Shown here piece by piece: positions 10,894 through 22,753 of a stretch of DNA of 64,000 nt. Source of the DNA: Chimonanthus salicifolius (lineage: Eukaryota; Streptophyta; Magnoliopsida; Laurales; Calycanthaceae). The stretch lies in assembly GCA_013350335.1 (NCBI GenBank), contig CM023532.1:88911383-88975382 (forward strand). Reading direction: 5' to 3'. Below the pieces are notes generated by a model, which did no database searches, was not told the origin of the DNA, and saw only the letters and a program-made list of their open reading frames with translations. The number at the start of each line of letters is the position of its first letter. The first letter of the stretch is position 1. Made by a program: the position numbers and the translations under genes.

Positions 10894-11873
10894 AGGGTTC
10901 AACCATGTTGTATGGCCAAACCCCATGGAAAGATATTAAGGAATTTATATGGGTCTAAGTGATTTTAAGAGAAGATGATGAACCAACATGGCCGAACCCT
11001 ATGGAAGGACATTGGTTATGTTTAATGGATTTTGAAGGATGAAAATCATAGATGTATGTGTATGATTTTAAGAGGTTTTAAAGGGTTTAAATGGATGTAT
11101 GTATGAGAACCATCAAAGGAGCAATTATGGATGTATGATGTGTTTTAATGGAAATGATGAACAACATGGCCGAACCCCATGGAGAGACAATGATGGATAG
11201 TTGTTGGTAATTTTAATTGATTTTGAATGTGGTTAACGAGGATAAAAAAGGATGAACCTAAATGTATGGTTAAACCCGTGGAGGGACCTCGGTTTATGGA
11301 CTTAAATATTGTAATTGATTTAATGGAGAAAATGGAAATGAGACATCATGGGTTCGGCCATGGTGTATGGCCGAACCCCATGGACCATTTTAATGGGCCA
11401 TTTGGAGATTTAAGCATGATTAAAAATCATTAATGGTTCTATGTTTGTGGATCAATTATGGACTTAGGCATGTTTAAATGAATGAAATGTTTAGCCATGG
11501 ATAGAACAATGGCAAAGTTGTAAATAGGTGAAAATGATGGACCATGGGTTCGGCCATGGTGTATGGCCGAACCCCATGGGGAATGTTTTGTAGACTTAGG
11601 TTGTTATCAATGTTAAATAATTATGGTATAAGTGATTAGATGTATGAATCAAAATGGCATGATCTTGGATTTAATCTAAAGATCAAAGGACTAAAAAGAA
11701 GGGCACAAAACTAAGGGAGTGAGGTTCGGCCATGTTGTATGGCCGAACCCCACTATGGTGTATTTTGTGGAGTAAGGGTTTAAATGATTAACTTAGTGGT
11801 GATTGATTGATAAATCAAAGGAGGGACTAAAACTAAGTGAGTGAGGTTTGGCCATGGTGTATGGCCGAACCCC
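10894..11873 (+). repeat. Hairpin array of the family C solo LTR
   Basis: Copies at 10894-10924, 11350-11379, 11546-11575, 11723-11751 and 11844-11873 have both arms. Copies at 10985-11000 and 11164-11180 keep only the right arm (ATGGCCGAACCC). Full copies form GGGTTCGGCCAT / ATGGCCGAACCC with a ~5-nt loop such as GGTGT or GTTGT. Spacing is irregular (about 120-200 bp), so this is not a tandem array. Confidence 0.92.
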
Positions 11874-12729
11874 ACAAAGTTGTGTTTATGGATTTAGACA
11901 TGATTATAAATTAAATGGAATAGAATTAGGATTCTATTATAAATCCGCACTTATGATTTATTCCGCATGTATAACTTATTGCGTGTGAGCCGTAATCGTG
12001 GACTTAGTCCATACACACGTATGGTGGCCAGTTAAGGGTCAGGCTTTAGGAGCTCGGACTTAACTCGCCTCGTGGCGTCCCGCTCTCTCTCACTCTTCTA
12101 TAAAAAAAAAGTAGACTCTGATTTTTGGCGAAGTGGAAAAGGTCGGGGTGTTACAGAGCGGGACGTCATGACGCAAGCTAAGTCCGAGCTTCCAAAGCCT
12201 GGCCCTTAACTGGCCAACCCTACGTGTGCATGGAACTAAGTCCACGAGAACGGTTCACACGTAATAAGTTAGGCTTGCGGAATGTAAACTTAATGCGGAA
12301 TTATAATAGAGCCAATCCTACCAATAATTAAATAGCAAGGAAGTACATCACTTAATTAATAAATGCCTTAACCTAGAATGTCCAAAAGTAAAGTCCAAAC
12401 CATAGCACGTAGTCTAAATTATTACAGTCCAACGAGCTAATTACTCAAATTACATTTCCATAAATAAAACTTAAATAAATCAATCTGGCTCCTCCAAGCT
12501 CCTAAGCTTGGCTCCGATCACGTCCTTCGCTTCGTCCATTTCCTGCATCATCATCTAAGGTGGAGGTAGGGCGTTAGACAACGTGCCCAATACGTACTCT
12601 GAGTAGGGTCAACACATAGATTAGTATAACAAAAATACGTAGATATAATTAATATAAAAAAACCATGCAAGTAAATGCCATGTCATGGGTGTCATATGCC
12701 ATGAGTCCCACCCATCATCCATATCATCA

Positions 12730-13062
12730 TCACATAGTATCCTCTTGATGGAAAATGCACATCAAGGTATCCCCACGTTTGTTTATAGATCGCCCCAACG
12801 GAGCGTGGGCTCCGGTTACAACCACAATCACATAATGTCCCTCTTGATGGAAAACCCTCGTCAAGGTATCACAATTACACAATATACCTCTTGATGGATA
12901 ATGCACATCAAGGTATCCCCATGTTTGTTTATCGGTCGCCTCGACAGAGCGTGAACTCCGGTTACATCTCCAATCATAGTACCTCTCTTGATGGACAATG
13001 CACATCAAGGTATCCCCACGTTTGTCTATCAGTCGCCCCGACGGAACGTGGACTCCGGATTC
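12730..13062 (-). repeat. CGGAG hairpin modules with CATCAAG spacers
   Basis: Three modules (near 12795, 12942 and 13040) read in sense ACCGGAGTCCACGCTCCGTC, where CGGAG and CTCCG can pair around TCCACG. Each is separated by CTTGATG...CATCAAG inverted words. The same modules occur in nearly all family B and C LTRs, between the hairpin array and the acceptor block. Confidence 0.8.
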
Positions 13063-13390
13063 ATTTCATCCTTCCCATGCCATGCATGAGATGCAAGTGC
13101 AACATGCTATATAATAATAATAACATCATAGCATTAAAATCCCATCATTAAGACATAACATTTGATACCAAAATAATTCAAGTAAAACATTCACATATAC
13201 TTATTCCATGGTTTTCAATAAGGTAGGAATCTTACCAATGACCAACTAATGTATCCTTGCGTTTTTGTCCTAAAACCGCTTACCGATCGTACACCGCTTG
13301 TGAGATCCCGTTACCTTATTACATATCAACAAATCAAACAAATGTTCCATTTGATTTCTAATCATGCTTAAGTCCACAAAATACCTTAGT

Positions 13391-14517
13391 GGGGTTCGGC
13401 CATACAACATGGCCGAACCTCACTCCCTTGGTTTTGGGCTCCTCTTTTTAGTCCTTGATCTTTTAAATAAATGTGGGTCCAAGATCATTCCCTCTTTTGG
13501 TTTATTACATAAGTTAAATCATTTAAAAGGCTCTAAGTCCACAAAACCTTCCCCATGGGGTTCGGCCATGCACCATGGCCAAACCCATGATCCTTCCATT
13601 TTCACCATATTTACCTCTTAGCCATTATTCTTTCCATGGCTAATCACTCATTTTATTTATACATACCTAGGTCTATAACTGATCCATAAACGTAGATCCA
13701 TAAATGATTCATTAATCATGACATAAATCCCTAATAAATTCCTCCATTCCTTAGCTTGATAATCCATTCATTTAAACATGCATAGATCCATAGATGACCC
13801 ATTAGAATGGTTCATGGGGTTCGGCCATACAGCATGGCCGAACCCATGATGTCATTTTTCCTCCTTTTCCTTAAATCATCTACCACATTGGATCCATAAC
13901 CCAAGTCCCTCCATGGGGGGGTTTAATCATACATTTAGGTTCATCAGTTTCAATCACTGTTTACCACATTTAAAACCTATTTAAATTACCAACATTGCCC
14001 CCATCATCTTCATGGTCCAAAAAGCGTCTAAGTCCATCAATATCTCTCCATGGGGTTCGGCCATACAACATGGCCGAACCCATGGTCCATAGTTCTTCAC
14101 AATTTACAACATTTGAGACCATTTAAATCATTAATATTGCTCCATTATTTCCCTCCTTTAAAACCCTTTAAATTCCTTAACATACATCTATGATTTTCAT
14201 CCTTTAAAACCTATTAAAAATCATTAATACACCTCCATGGGGTTCGGCCATACACCATGGCCGAACCCTATGGTTCATCATCTTCTCTTAAAATCACATA
14301 ACCATGTTTATAACCTTTGATGGGGTTCGGCCATACATCATGGCCGAACCTCTTCTGATCCCTTTTTAGTTCTCATGATCAATATACATAGAAATCTAGG
14401 GTTTGTCCATGCAAGGGCCAAAGCATGATCTTTGATCATATACCTTATCTTATACATGCATGAGGTCCTTTCTATATACACATAACAATTAGGGTTCGGC
14501 CATGCAAGGGCCGAACC
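13391..14517 (-). repeat. Hairpin array, seven copies
   Basis: Copies at 13391-13419, 13557-13586, 13816-13845, 14052-14081, 14239-14268, 14322-14350 and 14492-14517 share the GGTTCGGCCAT / ATGGCCGAACC arms; loops are ACACC, ACAAC, ACATC or shorter. The last copy has a contracted loop (GCAAGG). A decayed copy is visible near 14398. All lie inside the predicted intron. Confidence 0.92.
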
Positions 14518-14924
14518 ATGATCCTTGACCATTTTTCATACTTAAGCCATGCATGCATACATAAACCATACATAGTGTCCTTAGTAATCCATCTTACCCA
14601 TTAGGGTTTTGTCCATCTTTTCCATCTCATTTCTTGGATGGATTTTACATCCATGGCCCATAACATTTTTGGCCAACTTTCTAATCCAAAATGAAATGTT
14701 CCCTTAACCTCTTTCCAATTAATAAATTCTTGTTGAGTACTACTTACCGATTCTGAGACTCCTCCGGTTTCTTTCACTCCTTTTTGCTCCTCTGATCTTC
14801 TCCTTAGTCTTTCTTTTTTCTTCCTCCTTGATCTTCGGCCAAGAGTGTGTTGAGGTCTTGGGATGAAAACCCAAAGAGAGGGTTCTGTAACGCCCCACCC
14901 TTTTTCACTAGCCGAAAATCAAAG

Positions 14925-14928
14925 TATA

Positions 14929-14959
<31 letters not shown>

Positions 14960-14963
14960 TTTT
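14925..14963. repeat. (TA)13 plus oligo-T tract
   Basis: Thirteen TA units followed by T13 take the place where other copies have an oligo-A tract (sense) about 50 bp before the LTR end. Slippage in a homopolymer-prone spot is the likely source. Confidence 0.95.
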
Positions 14964-15380
14964 GAAATAAAGAGTGACAAGAGAGCGAGACGTCACGACG
15001 CGAGCTAAGCCCGAGCTTCCAAAGCCCAGCCCTTAACTGGCCAACCATACGTGTGTGTGGAACTAAGTCCATGAGAACGGTTCACACATAATAAGTTAAG
15101 CTTGCGGAATATAAACTTAATGCGGAGTTATAATAGAGTCTATCCTATCAATTTTGGATAGCAAGGAATTACATCACTTAATTAATAAATACCTCAACTT
15201 AAAATGTCCAAAATAAAAGTCCAAACCATAGCAATAGTCTAAGTTATTACAGTCCAACGAGCTAAGTTACTCAAATTACATAACCATGAATAAAACTTAA
15301 ATAAATCAATCTAGCTCCTCCAAGCTCCTATGCTTGGCTCGAATCACATCCTTCACTTCCTCCATTTCCTACGTCATCGT

Positions 15381-17450
15381 CTAAGATAGACGTAGGGCGT
15401 TAGACAACGCGCCCAGTAGGTACTTCGAGTAGGGTCAACACATGGATTAGTATAAACAAAACACATAGATATAAGTATATCAAAACCATGCAAGTAAATG
15501 CCATGACATGGGTATCATATGCCATGAGTCCCACCCATCATCCAGATCATCATCACATAATATTCCTCTTGATGGAAAACCCTCATCAAGGTATCCCTAC
15601 GTTTGTTTATCTGTCGCCCTGACTGAGCGTGGACTCCGATTACAACCACAATCACATAATGTCCCTCTTGATGGAAAAGCCTCATCAAGATATCACAATC
15701 TCATAGTATCCCCTTTGATAGATAATGCACATCAAGGTACCCTCCACAATTGCCTTACGGACACCCCGACGGAGTGTGGATCTCCGGTTACATTTCAAAC
15801 ATACATCCCTTGGAATCAGTGTGGATTCCACCCCACGGTTGCTTTATCGGAAAATCAAATGGAGTGTGGACTCCTTTCAATTGATCCCTCCCATGCCATG
15901 CATGAGATGCAAGTGCAAACATGCTATGTAATGTTACAAACGATAGCATTAAAAATCCCATCATTAATACATACCATTTGATACCAAACTAATTCAAGTA
16001 AAACATACACATAATCCATGGCTTTCAATGAGGTAGGAATCCTACCAATGTCTAAATACTGGGTCCTTGGGTTTTCCGTCCAAAGATCGATCACCAATCG
16101 CGCACCGCTTGCGAGATCCCGTTACCTTATTACACATCAACAAATCAAACCAATGTTCCAACCATGTCTAAGTCCATAATACATGCCTTAGTGGGGTTCG
16201 GCCATACAACATGGCTGAACCTCACCCACTTGGTTTTTGGGTCCCTTTTTAATCCTTAGATCATTTTAATCATGTGGGTCTAAGATCAGCTATCATTTGA
16301 TTCATTAACCCCAATACACATAAGTTCATCATTTACCATTAAAAACCCTAAGTCCCAAAAATACTCCCCATGGGGTTCGGCCATACACCATGGCTGAACC
16401 CATGGTCCTTCCATTTCCATCATTTTTTCATCTTAGCCATCATTCTTTTCCATGGCTAAACATTCCTTTTATTTATACATACTTAGGTCCATAACTGATC
16501 CATAAACATGGATCCATAATTGATTTATTAATCATGACATAAAACCTAACAAAATCTTTAACAATTACCTCCATTCCTTAGCTTGATAATCCATTCATTT
16601 TAAACATGCATAGATCCATACATAACCCATAAAAATGGTTCATGGGGTTCAGCCATACAACATGGCCGAACACATGATGTCATTTTCCTCCTCTTGCTTA
16701 GATCATTTACAACATTTTAGACCCATTTAAATCCTTAACATGCATCCATTCAAAACCCTTTAAAATCCTTAACATACATCTATGATTTTCATCCTTTAAA
16801 TCTCATAAAAAATTATTAATACACCTCCATGGGGTTCTGCCATACACCATGGCCGAACCCATGGTCCATGGTTCATCATCATTTACAACATTTGAGACCA
16901 TTAAAATCATCAACATTTCTCCATGATTTCCCTCATCATTTTCCATCTTTTCACCCATTAAAACCCATAATATTCTTCCATGGGGTTCGGCCATACAACA
17001 TGGCCGAACCCTATGGTTCATTATTCCTCTTATTCATCAACTATCAATGGTTAGATCACTTGATGGGGTTCGGCCATATACCATGGCCGAACTTTATCCA
17101 ATACCTTTTTAGTCCTCATGATCCATATACATAGAAATCTAGGGTTTGGCCATGTAAAGGCCAAACCATGTTCTTAGATCATATACCTTATTTTAGACAT
17201 GCATGAGGTCCTTTCCGTATATCCATAACAATTAGGGTTCAGCCATGCAATGGCCGAACCATGATCCTTAACCCCTTTTAGCCATGCATGCATGCATAAA
17301 CCATTAGGGTTTGTCCATTTCCTATCCAATTTCTTGGATGGATTTTAAATCCATGGCCCATAATATTTTGGCCACTCATCAATCCAAGAAAATGGAATTT
17401 CATGGTTTCCTTTAACTCCTTCAAATAAAATCTTGTTGAGTATTACTTAC
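15381..17450 (-). other. Predicted LTR-internal intron (inner family B LTR)
   Basis: Donor-like GTAAGTAA at 17450 (sense context GGAGGAGTCACGGGATCG|). The acceptor-like TCTTAG ends at 15381, about 20 nt after CTAAC in the GGGCG...CGCCC stem. All eight hairpins of this LTR lie within. Inferred, not shown. Confidence 0.55.
16193..17258 (-). repeat. Hairpin array, eight copies
   Basis: Copies at 16193-16221, 16372-16401, 16644-16673, 16831-16860, 16982-17011, 17065-17092, 17141-17167 and 17234-17258. Several carry a single-arm change (GGCTGAAC for GGCCGAAC at 16193 and 16372; TTCAGCC at 16644). The 17141 copy has matched changes in both arms (GGTTTGGCC / GGCCAAACC), which keeps the stem. Confidence 0.9.
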
Positions 17451-20400
17451 CGATCCCGTGACTCCTCCGGTTTCCTTTTTGCTCCTTCTTGTTCCTTAGC
17501 CTTCCTTCTTTCTTTCCTCATTGATCTTCGGCCAATGTATGAGCTTGATCAAGATAAAATCTCCAATAGTGGTTCGGCCTAGGAGGGTGTAGGTTTGAGA
17601 GAGGGAGAGGAGGAGAGTGAGATGAAACTCAAAGTCTTTGTCCAATGAGAGGGTGGTCGGCCAAGCTTGAGATCCAATTTTTTTCTCTAAGTCTTTTTCT
17701 TCTTTCTCTAAGTGTTTTCTTTGTCTTGGATGAGAGAGGGTCGGCTAGGAGAGGGAGAGGGAGAGAGAGAGAGTGAGATGAAAGGAATGAGATGGAAAGT
17801 CCATCTTTCCATCTTGTCTTGGGGTTTGTTTGGGTTAGACTCCACCACATCTCCATTGCCCAATCATGGTCCTTGCATGCCCTTCATTTTAGGCTTCTTG
17901 TCTAGTATACCACCCCACGTACACGGTTTTGGGTTTTGGGTTTTGGGTTTCCTTGGTGGTTTGGTGGTTTGGGTGAGGTGGAACCACCACCTCTCCATGC
18001 CCCAATGCATGCCCTAGCATGTCTACCTTTTAAGCTCCTTGTCTAGCCATGGAGGGTGCATGCCCTCCACATGGCACACCCAACCCCCCCCTCCCCAACA
18101 TGGCCAACGATTTTGGTTGCTTCTTCATGGGTGGTTTGGTGGTTTGGGTGAGGTGGAACCACCGCCTCACTTTTGGCCAATGCATGCCCTCCACCTAAGC
18201 TTTTGGATTTAGCCAAGGGAGGAACATGCCCTCCACATCGCACACCCACCTTATCCCAGCGGTTTTGGTTGGCTGGTTTTATCTTGGTGCTTTGGTGGTT
18301 TCCATGAGATGAAACCACCCACTTGACTCACTCATTTTCTAGGTAACTCACCCCATGTAATGCAACTCAACTCCTAATCTCAATCATGGATTTTATTTCC
18401 ATCTAACTTAGGTGTTTTAATTAATTAATCTAATTCCACTTACCACATTTAATCCTCTTTAATTTATCTTTGGCCCACCTATGTTTGACCAAGTCAACCA
18501 TGGTGGTCGGCCCCACCTTGTCTTGGTCCATACGCCACCTCACTTGATGAGGTGGAGTTGGATCCCACTTGGCCATGCCATTTGGCCATGCCATTTGGAT
18601 AAATCCACTCCTACATTTGCCAATGAGATAGACCCTATGTCTTTGATCTTAATTGGGCCCATGACCCAATTAAATCTACTACTTACCCATTTACCCTAAT
18701 GCTAGAACCATCTTGACCCATTGGGTCCCAATTGGGCATTTGACCCAATTGACCATCATTGACCCAATTAAATGAAATTAATCCATTCCATGGTCCATTG
18801 GACCATACTTGGGCCATTGCCCCAACTTTTGATCCATCTAACATCCACTCCATCTATAATTCTTAATTTTTCACAATTAAATCAAATAATAGCCAATATA
18901 TTATTGAATTAAAAATCCGGGCTATTACAGGTTAAGCCAAAGAGTGTAGGTTTGAGAGAGGGAGAGGAGGAGAGAATGGAAACCCTTAGTATTTTCTTGT
19001 TCAATGAGAAGGTCGGCCAAGCTTGAGAGAGGGAGAGTGAGATGAGATCCAAATTTCTCTAAGTCTTTCTTTGTCTTGAGAGGGGGATCGGCCTTGAGAG
19101 AGAGGGAGAGAGTGAGATGAGATGGAAAGCTCCCTTTCCATCTTGTCTAGGGCTTTCTTGGGTTAGATTCCACCCTCATCAATGTGGAGTCTTCCCCATG
19201 GGCTCTTTGACCAAACAAGAGGGTGCATGCCCTCCACATGGCACACACCACTCTCATGCCCAACAGTTTTGGCTTGGTTTCCTTGGATGGTTTGGTGGTT
19301 TGGATGAGGAGGAACCCCCACCTCTCTTTGAACCAATGTATGGTCTTGCATGTCCTCCATTCAAGCTCCTTGTCTAGACAAGGGGATTGCATGCCCTCCA
19401 CATGGCACATACCACCCCTTATGCCCAACGGTTTTGGTTTGTTTTCCTTGGGTGGTTTGGTGGTTCCATGAGATGAAACCAACCTCTTGACTCACTCCAT
19501 CTTTGGTCTTTTATGTGACTCACTCCCCACTTGACTCACCTTATTTTAATGTGACTCAACTCCCAACTCAAGCATTGATTTTATTTCCATCTAACTTAGG
19601 TTATTCAATTAAATAATTTAATTCCACTTATTTCACTTGGCTCACTTTAATTCATCTATAAACTCACCCATGGTTGACCAAGTCAACCATGGTTTTAGGC
19701 CCCACACGTGCCTTGGTCCACACGCCACCTCACTTGATGAGGTGAAGTTGGGTCCCACTTGGCTATGCCACTTGGATTTCCACTCCTACACTTGCCACCT
19801 TACTTGAATGAGGTGGACTCCATGCCTTTGATCACAATTGGGTCCATGACCCAATCAAATCCATTTCTTACCCATTTACCCTAATGTTCAATCCATCTTG
19901 ACCCATTGGGTCCCAATTGGGCATTTGACCCAATTGACCATCTTTGACCCAATTAATTGAAAATAATCCAATCCATGGTCCATTGGACCATACTTGGGCC
20001 ATTGCCCCAACTTTGATCCGTCTAACATTTATTTCATCAAAAATTCTTAATTTCAACAATTAAATAAATAATAGCCAATATATTTCTTGATTTAAAAATT
20101 AGGGCTATTACAGGTGGAGGGTTCCATCTCATGGAAACCACTAGCCATAAAACCGTTGGAGAGGGTGGTGTGTGCCATGTGTGAGGCATGCATCCACTTA
20201 GTGAGTCAAAGGGAGATGGAGGGTTCCATCTCATGGAAACCATTAGCCACCAAAACTGTTGGAGAGGGTGGTGTGTGCCATGTGGAGGGCATGCATTCCC
20301 TTGTTTGGTCAAGGGACTCATGGGAAGACTCCACATTGATGAGGGTGGTTGGAGGTGGAGTCTTACCCAAGGAAACCCTTGACAAGATGGAAAGGGCTAG

Positions 20401-20723
20401 CTTTCCATCTCATTCACTCTCTCCCTCTCACTCTTGGCCGACCCCCCTCTAAGACAAGAAAACACTTAGGGATTTTCCCATCTCAACTCCTCTCCCTCTC
20501 ACCAAAACCCTAAGGCAAGATAGAAAGGATTTCATCTCAATCTCCCTTGGCCGACCTCTCTCACAAGACAAGGAAAAGACTTAGGGATTTCCATTCTCAA
20601 ACCCTCTCCCTCTCAAGTAACACTCTTTGGCGGAAGATCAAGGAGAAAGAAAGAAAATAGTAAGGAAGGAGAAGATTGGAGGAGCAAGACGGAACGAAAG
20701 AAAACGGAAGAGTCGCGGAATCG

Positions 20724-22718
20724 GTAAGTGTTCCTTGATATGATTTATTAATTAAAAGGAAGTTAAGGGAACATTCCATTTCGGATTTAAAAGTGGTTGG
20801 CCAAAATGTTATGGGCCATGGATTTAAAATCCTTCCAAGGAATAAGATGGAAAAATGGACAAAACCTTAATGGGTAAGATAGGTTATATAAAGATCATTA
20901 AGGACAATATGTATATATGGCTTAAGCATGAAAAATGATCAAAGATCATGGTTCGAGCCTTGCATGGCCAAACCCTAGATTTTTATGTATATGGATCATG
21001 GAGGACAAGAAAGGATTGGATGAGGTTAAGCCATGATGTAATGGCTGAGCCCCATCAAATGGTATAAACATGTTGTGTATGATTTTAAGAAAAGACCATC
21101 CTCAAAATGATATGAAAATGGAGAATAAGATGAAGAGGAGAAAAAAATGATGAACCATAGGGTTCGGCCATATTGTATGGCCGAACCCCATGGAAGAATA
21201 TTATTGATTTTAATGGGTTTTAAAGGATGGAAATGATGGAAGTATGTTAGTGATTTTTATGTGTTTTTAGAGAATGAAAATGATGGAAGAATGTTGGTGA
21301 TTTTAAATGAGTTTTAAATTTGTAAATGATGATTTAAAATGAGGAAATGATGAAGAACCATGGACCATGGGTTCGGCCATGTTGTATGGCCAAACCCCAT
21401 GGAGAAATATTGATGGATTTAAAGGTGGTTAGACCATGAGAAGATGGAAATAAGGAACCATGGGTTCGGCCATGTTAGATTGCCGAACCCCATGAACCAT
21501 TTTGATGGATCATTTGGTAAATCTATGCATGTATAAAAGATTGAATGATCAAGCTAAGGAATGGAGGGGTTTATTATGGATCTATGTTTATGATAATGAA
21601 TCATTTATGGACCTAAGTTATGTGTAAATAAGTTAGGTGATTAGCTATGGAAAGAGTGATAGCTAAGTTGGGAATATGGTGAAAATAAAGGACCATGGGT
21701 TCGGCCATGTTGTATGGCCGAACCCCATGGATAATGTTTTATGGACTTAGGGTTTTTATTAATGCATAATGATTAACTTATGTGATGGGATTAATAAATC
21801 AAAAGATGGAATGATCAATGGCCGAACCCCACTAATGCATTTTTGGTGGACTTAAACATGGTTCAGCCCCAATGTATGGTGGAAACCTCTTAGGGGACTT
21901 AACCGGATAAAAGACTAGGATGGTAAAGGGAGATGAACCTAGGATGATGTAGGGGTTGATGGACTTAAATGGATCACCAAATTGATGTATGTATATGTGT
22001 TAAATGTAATAATGTAACTGGATCTCACAAACGGTGTCGGCTTGACTCGATCGGTGATCGGTTTTTGGATGGAAACACAAGGACCCGATATTTGGACATT
22101 GGTAGGATTCCTACCTTATTGAAAACCATGGAATATGTATATATGATGATTTTACTTCATGTTTTGATTATTTATTTTGGTATCAAATGATATGTTTCAA
22201 CTATGGGATTTTAATGCTATGATGTTTATTATTACATAGCATGTTTGCACTTGCATCTCATGCATGCATGGGAGGGATCAAATGAGGGGAGTCCACGCTC
22301 CATTCGGATTTCCAATAAACAATCGTGGGGAGGAATCCACACTGATTCCAATGGATGTATGATTGAATTGTAACCGGAGTCCACACTCCGTTCGGGGGCG
22401 ACCGATAAGGCATTCGTGGGGAGAGCTATACTGTGTTTGAAATGTAACCGGAGTCCGCGCTCTGTTCGGTGGGACCGATAAGGCATTCGCGGGGAGTCAT
22501 GACAATACCTTGATGTGGATTATCCATCAAGAGGAATACTATGAGATTGTGGTATGGATGATGAGTGGGACTCATGGCATATGACACCCATGGCATGGCA
22601 TTAACTTGCATGGTTTTGATCTTATGTATATCTATGTGATTTTTGTACTGATCCATGTGTTTGACCCTACTCGGAGTACCTAGTGGGCGCGTTGTCTAAC
22701 GCCCTACTTCTACCTTAG
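20724..22718 (+). other. Predicted LTR-internal intron
   Basis: GTAAGTG at 20724 follows AGAGTCGCGGAATCG. CTAACGCCCTACTTCTACCTTAG-type sequence ends at 22718. About 2.0 kb with all hairpins inside. Same rule as in the other copies. Confidence 0.55.
21160..21832 (+). repeat. Hairpin array, four full copies and one half
   Basis: Full copies at 21160-21189, 21369-21397, 21462-21491 and 21697-21726. Near 21817 only the right arm ATGGCCGAACCCC remains, joined to ATGATCA, as if a deletion started inside the hairpin. Confidence 0.9.
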
Positions 22719-22753
22719 ATGATGACATAGGAAATGGACGGAACGAAGGATGC

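Larger units (their letters stand above)
9716..12155 (+). mobile_element. Solo LTR, family C, TSD GAGCG
   Basis: TGTAACACCCC...GGGGTGTTACA, 2440 bp, flanked on both sides by GAGCG (9711-9715 and 12156-12160), a perfect 5-bp target duplication. The host family B LTR reads through when it is removed. It is plus-oriented, with a TATA-like TTATAAAGG at about 10475, a pyrimidine-rich leader, donor-like A|GTAAGT at 10797, then seven hairpins (two reduced to half). It is shorter than the 3.95-kb family C copy at 46769: the part with the CGGAG modules and the branchpoint/acceptor block is missing after about 11930, so it has an internal deletion. Confidence 0.95.
12555..14747 (-). other. Predicted LTR-internal intron (family B, outer LTR)
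   Basis: Sense strand: GTAAGTA at 14747 after an AGGAGTC context, then about 2.2 kb holding all hairpins and CGGAG modules, then a CTAAC branchpoint-like word, a pyrimidine tract and TTAG at 12555. An alternative acceptor GCAG lies 12 bp further. The same landmarks recur in other copies. Splicing itself is inferred. Confidence 0.55.
14886..18929 (-). mobile_element. Solo LTR, family B, TSD GGTTC/GGTTA
   Basis: Plus-strand ends TGTAACGCCCC (14886) and GGGCTATTACA (18929), 4044 bp. The flanks are GGTTC (14881-14885) and GGTTA (18930-18934). The expected target reads GGTTCGGCC in a related LTR at 41565, so the right copy has mutated. It contains a (TA)n/T tract at 14925-14963, CGGAG modules (15600-15860), eight hairpins, and donor and acceptor landmarks. 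From 17460 to 18929 it holds pyrimidine/purine-skewed leader and AT-rich U3, with no gene. Confidence 0.93.
9636..20112 (-). mobile_element. 5' LTR (family B) of the Tekay-like element, split by two solo LTRs
   Basis: Plus-strand ends TGTAACGCCCC (9636) and GGGCTATTACA (20112). Removing the nested LTRs and their duplicate TSDs leaves 9636-9715, 12161-14885 and 18935-20112, about 3983 bp, which fits the 4.0-4.3 kb of other family B copies. It carries hairpin repeats 13391-14517, CGGAG hairpin modules 12790-13060, a donor-like GTAAGT at 14747 and an acceptor at 12555, all minus. The right flank GGTGG (20113-20117) lies in a plus-oriented LTR, so this element inserted into another LTR. No 3' LTR is recognisable in the window. 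Confidence 0.9.
20113..22753 (+). mobile_element. LTR piece, plus-oriented, target of two insertions
   Basis: Starts right after the minus element's 5' LTR and stops where a new TGTAATAGCCC LTR begins. It runs from a pyrimidine-rich leader (about 20400-20640) through donor-like CG|GTAAGT at 20724, hairpins (21160-21189, 21369-21397, 21462-21491, 21697-21726, half copy near 21817), CGGAG modules (22288-22480) and the branchpoint/acceptor block ending TTAG at 22718. Its own start lies left of the insertion and its end is interrupted at 22753; neither terminus is visible. Confidence 0.82.

Noticed and set aside
10894..11873. Hairpins as miniature inverted-repeat transposons (MITEs)
   Set aside because: Units are only ~30 bp, no target duplications flank them, and they keep similar relative positions within LTRs instead of inserting at random.
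14052..14081. Hairpin as a bacterial-type terminator
   Set aside because: GC stem without a following T run, in a eukaryotic retroelement context, with many copies per LTR.
13391..14517. Spaced identical repeats suggesting a CRISPR array
   Set aside because: Spacing is irregular, repeats are long palindromes that vary in the loop, there are no cas genes, and the context is plant LTR retrotransposons.
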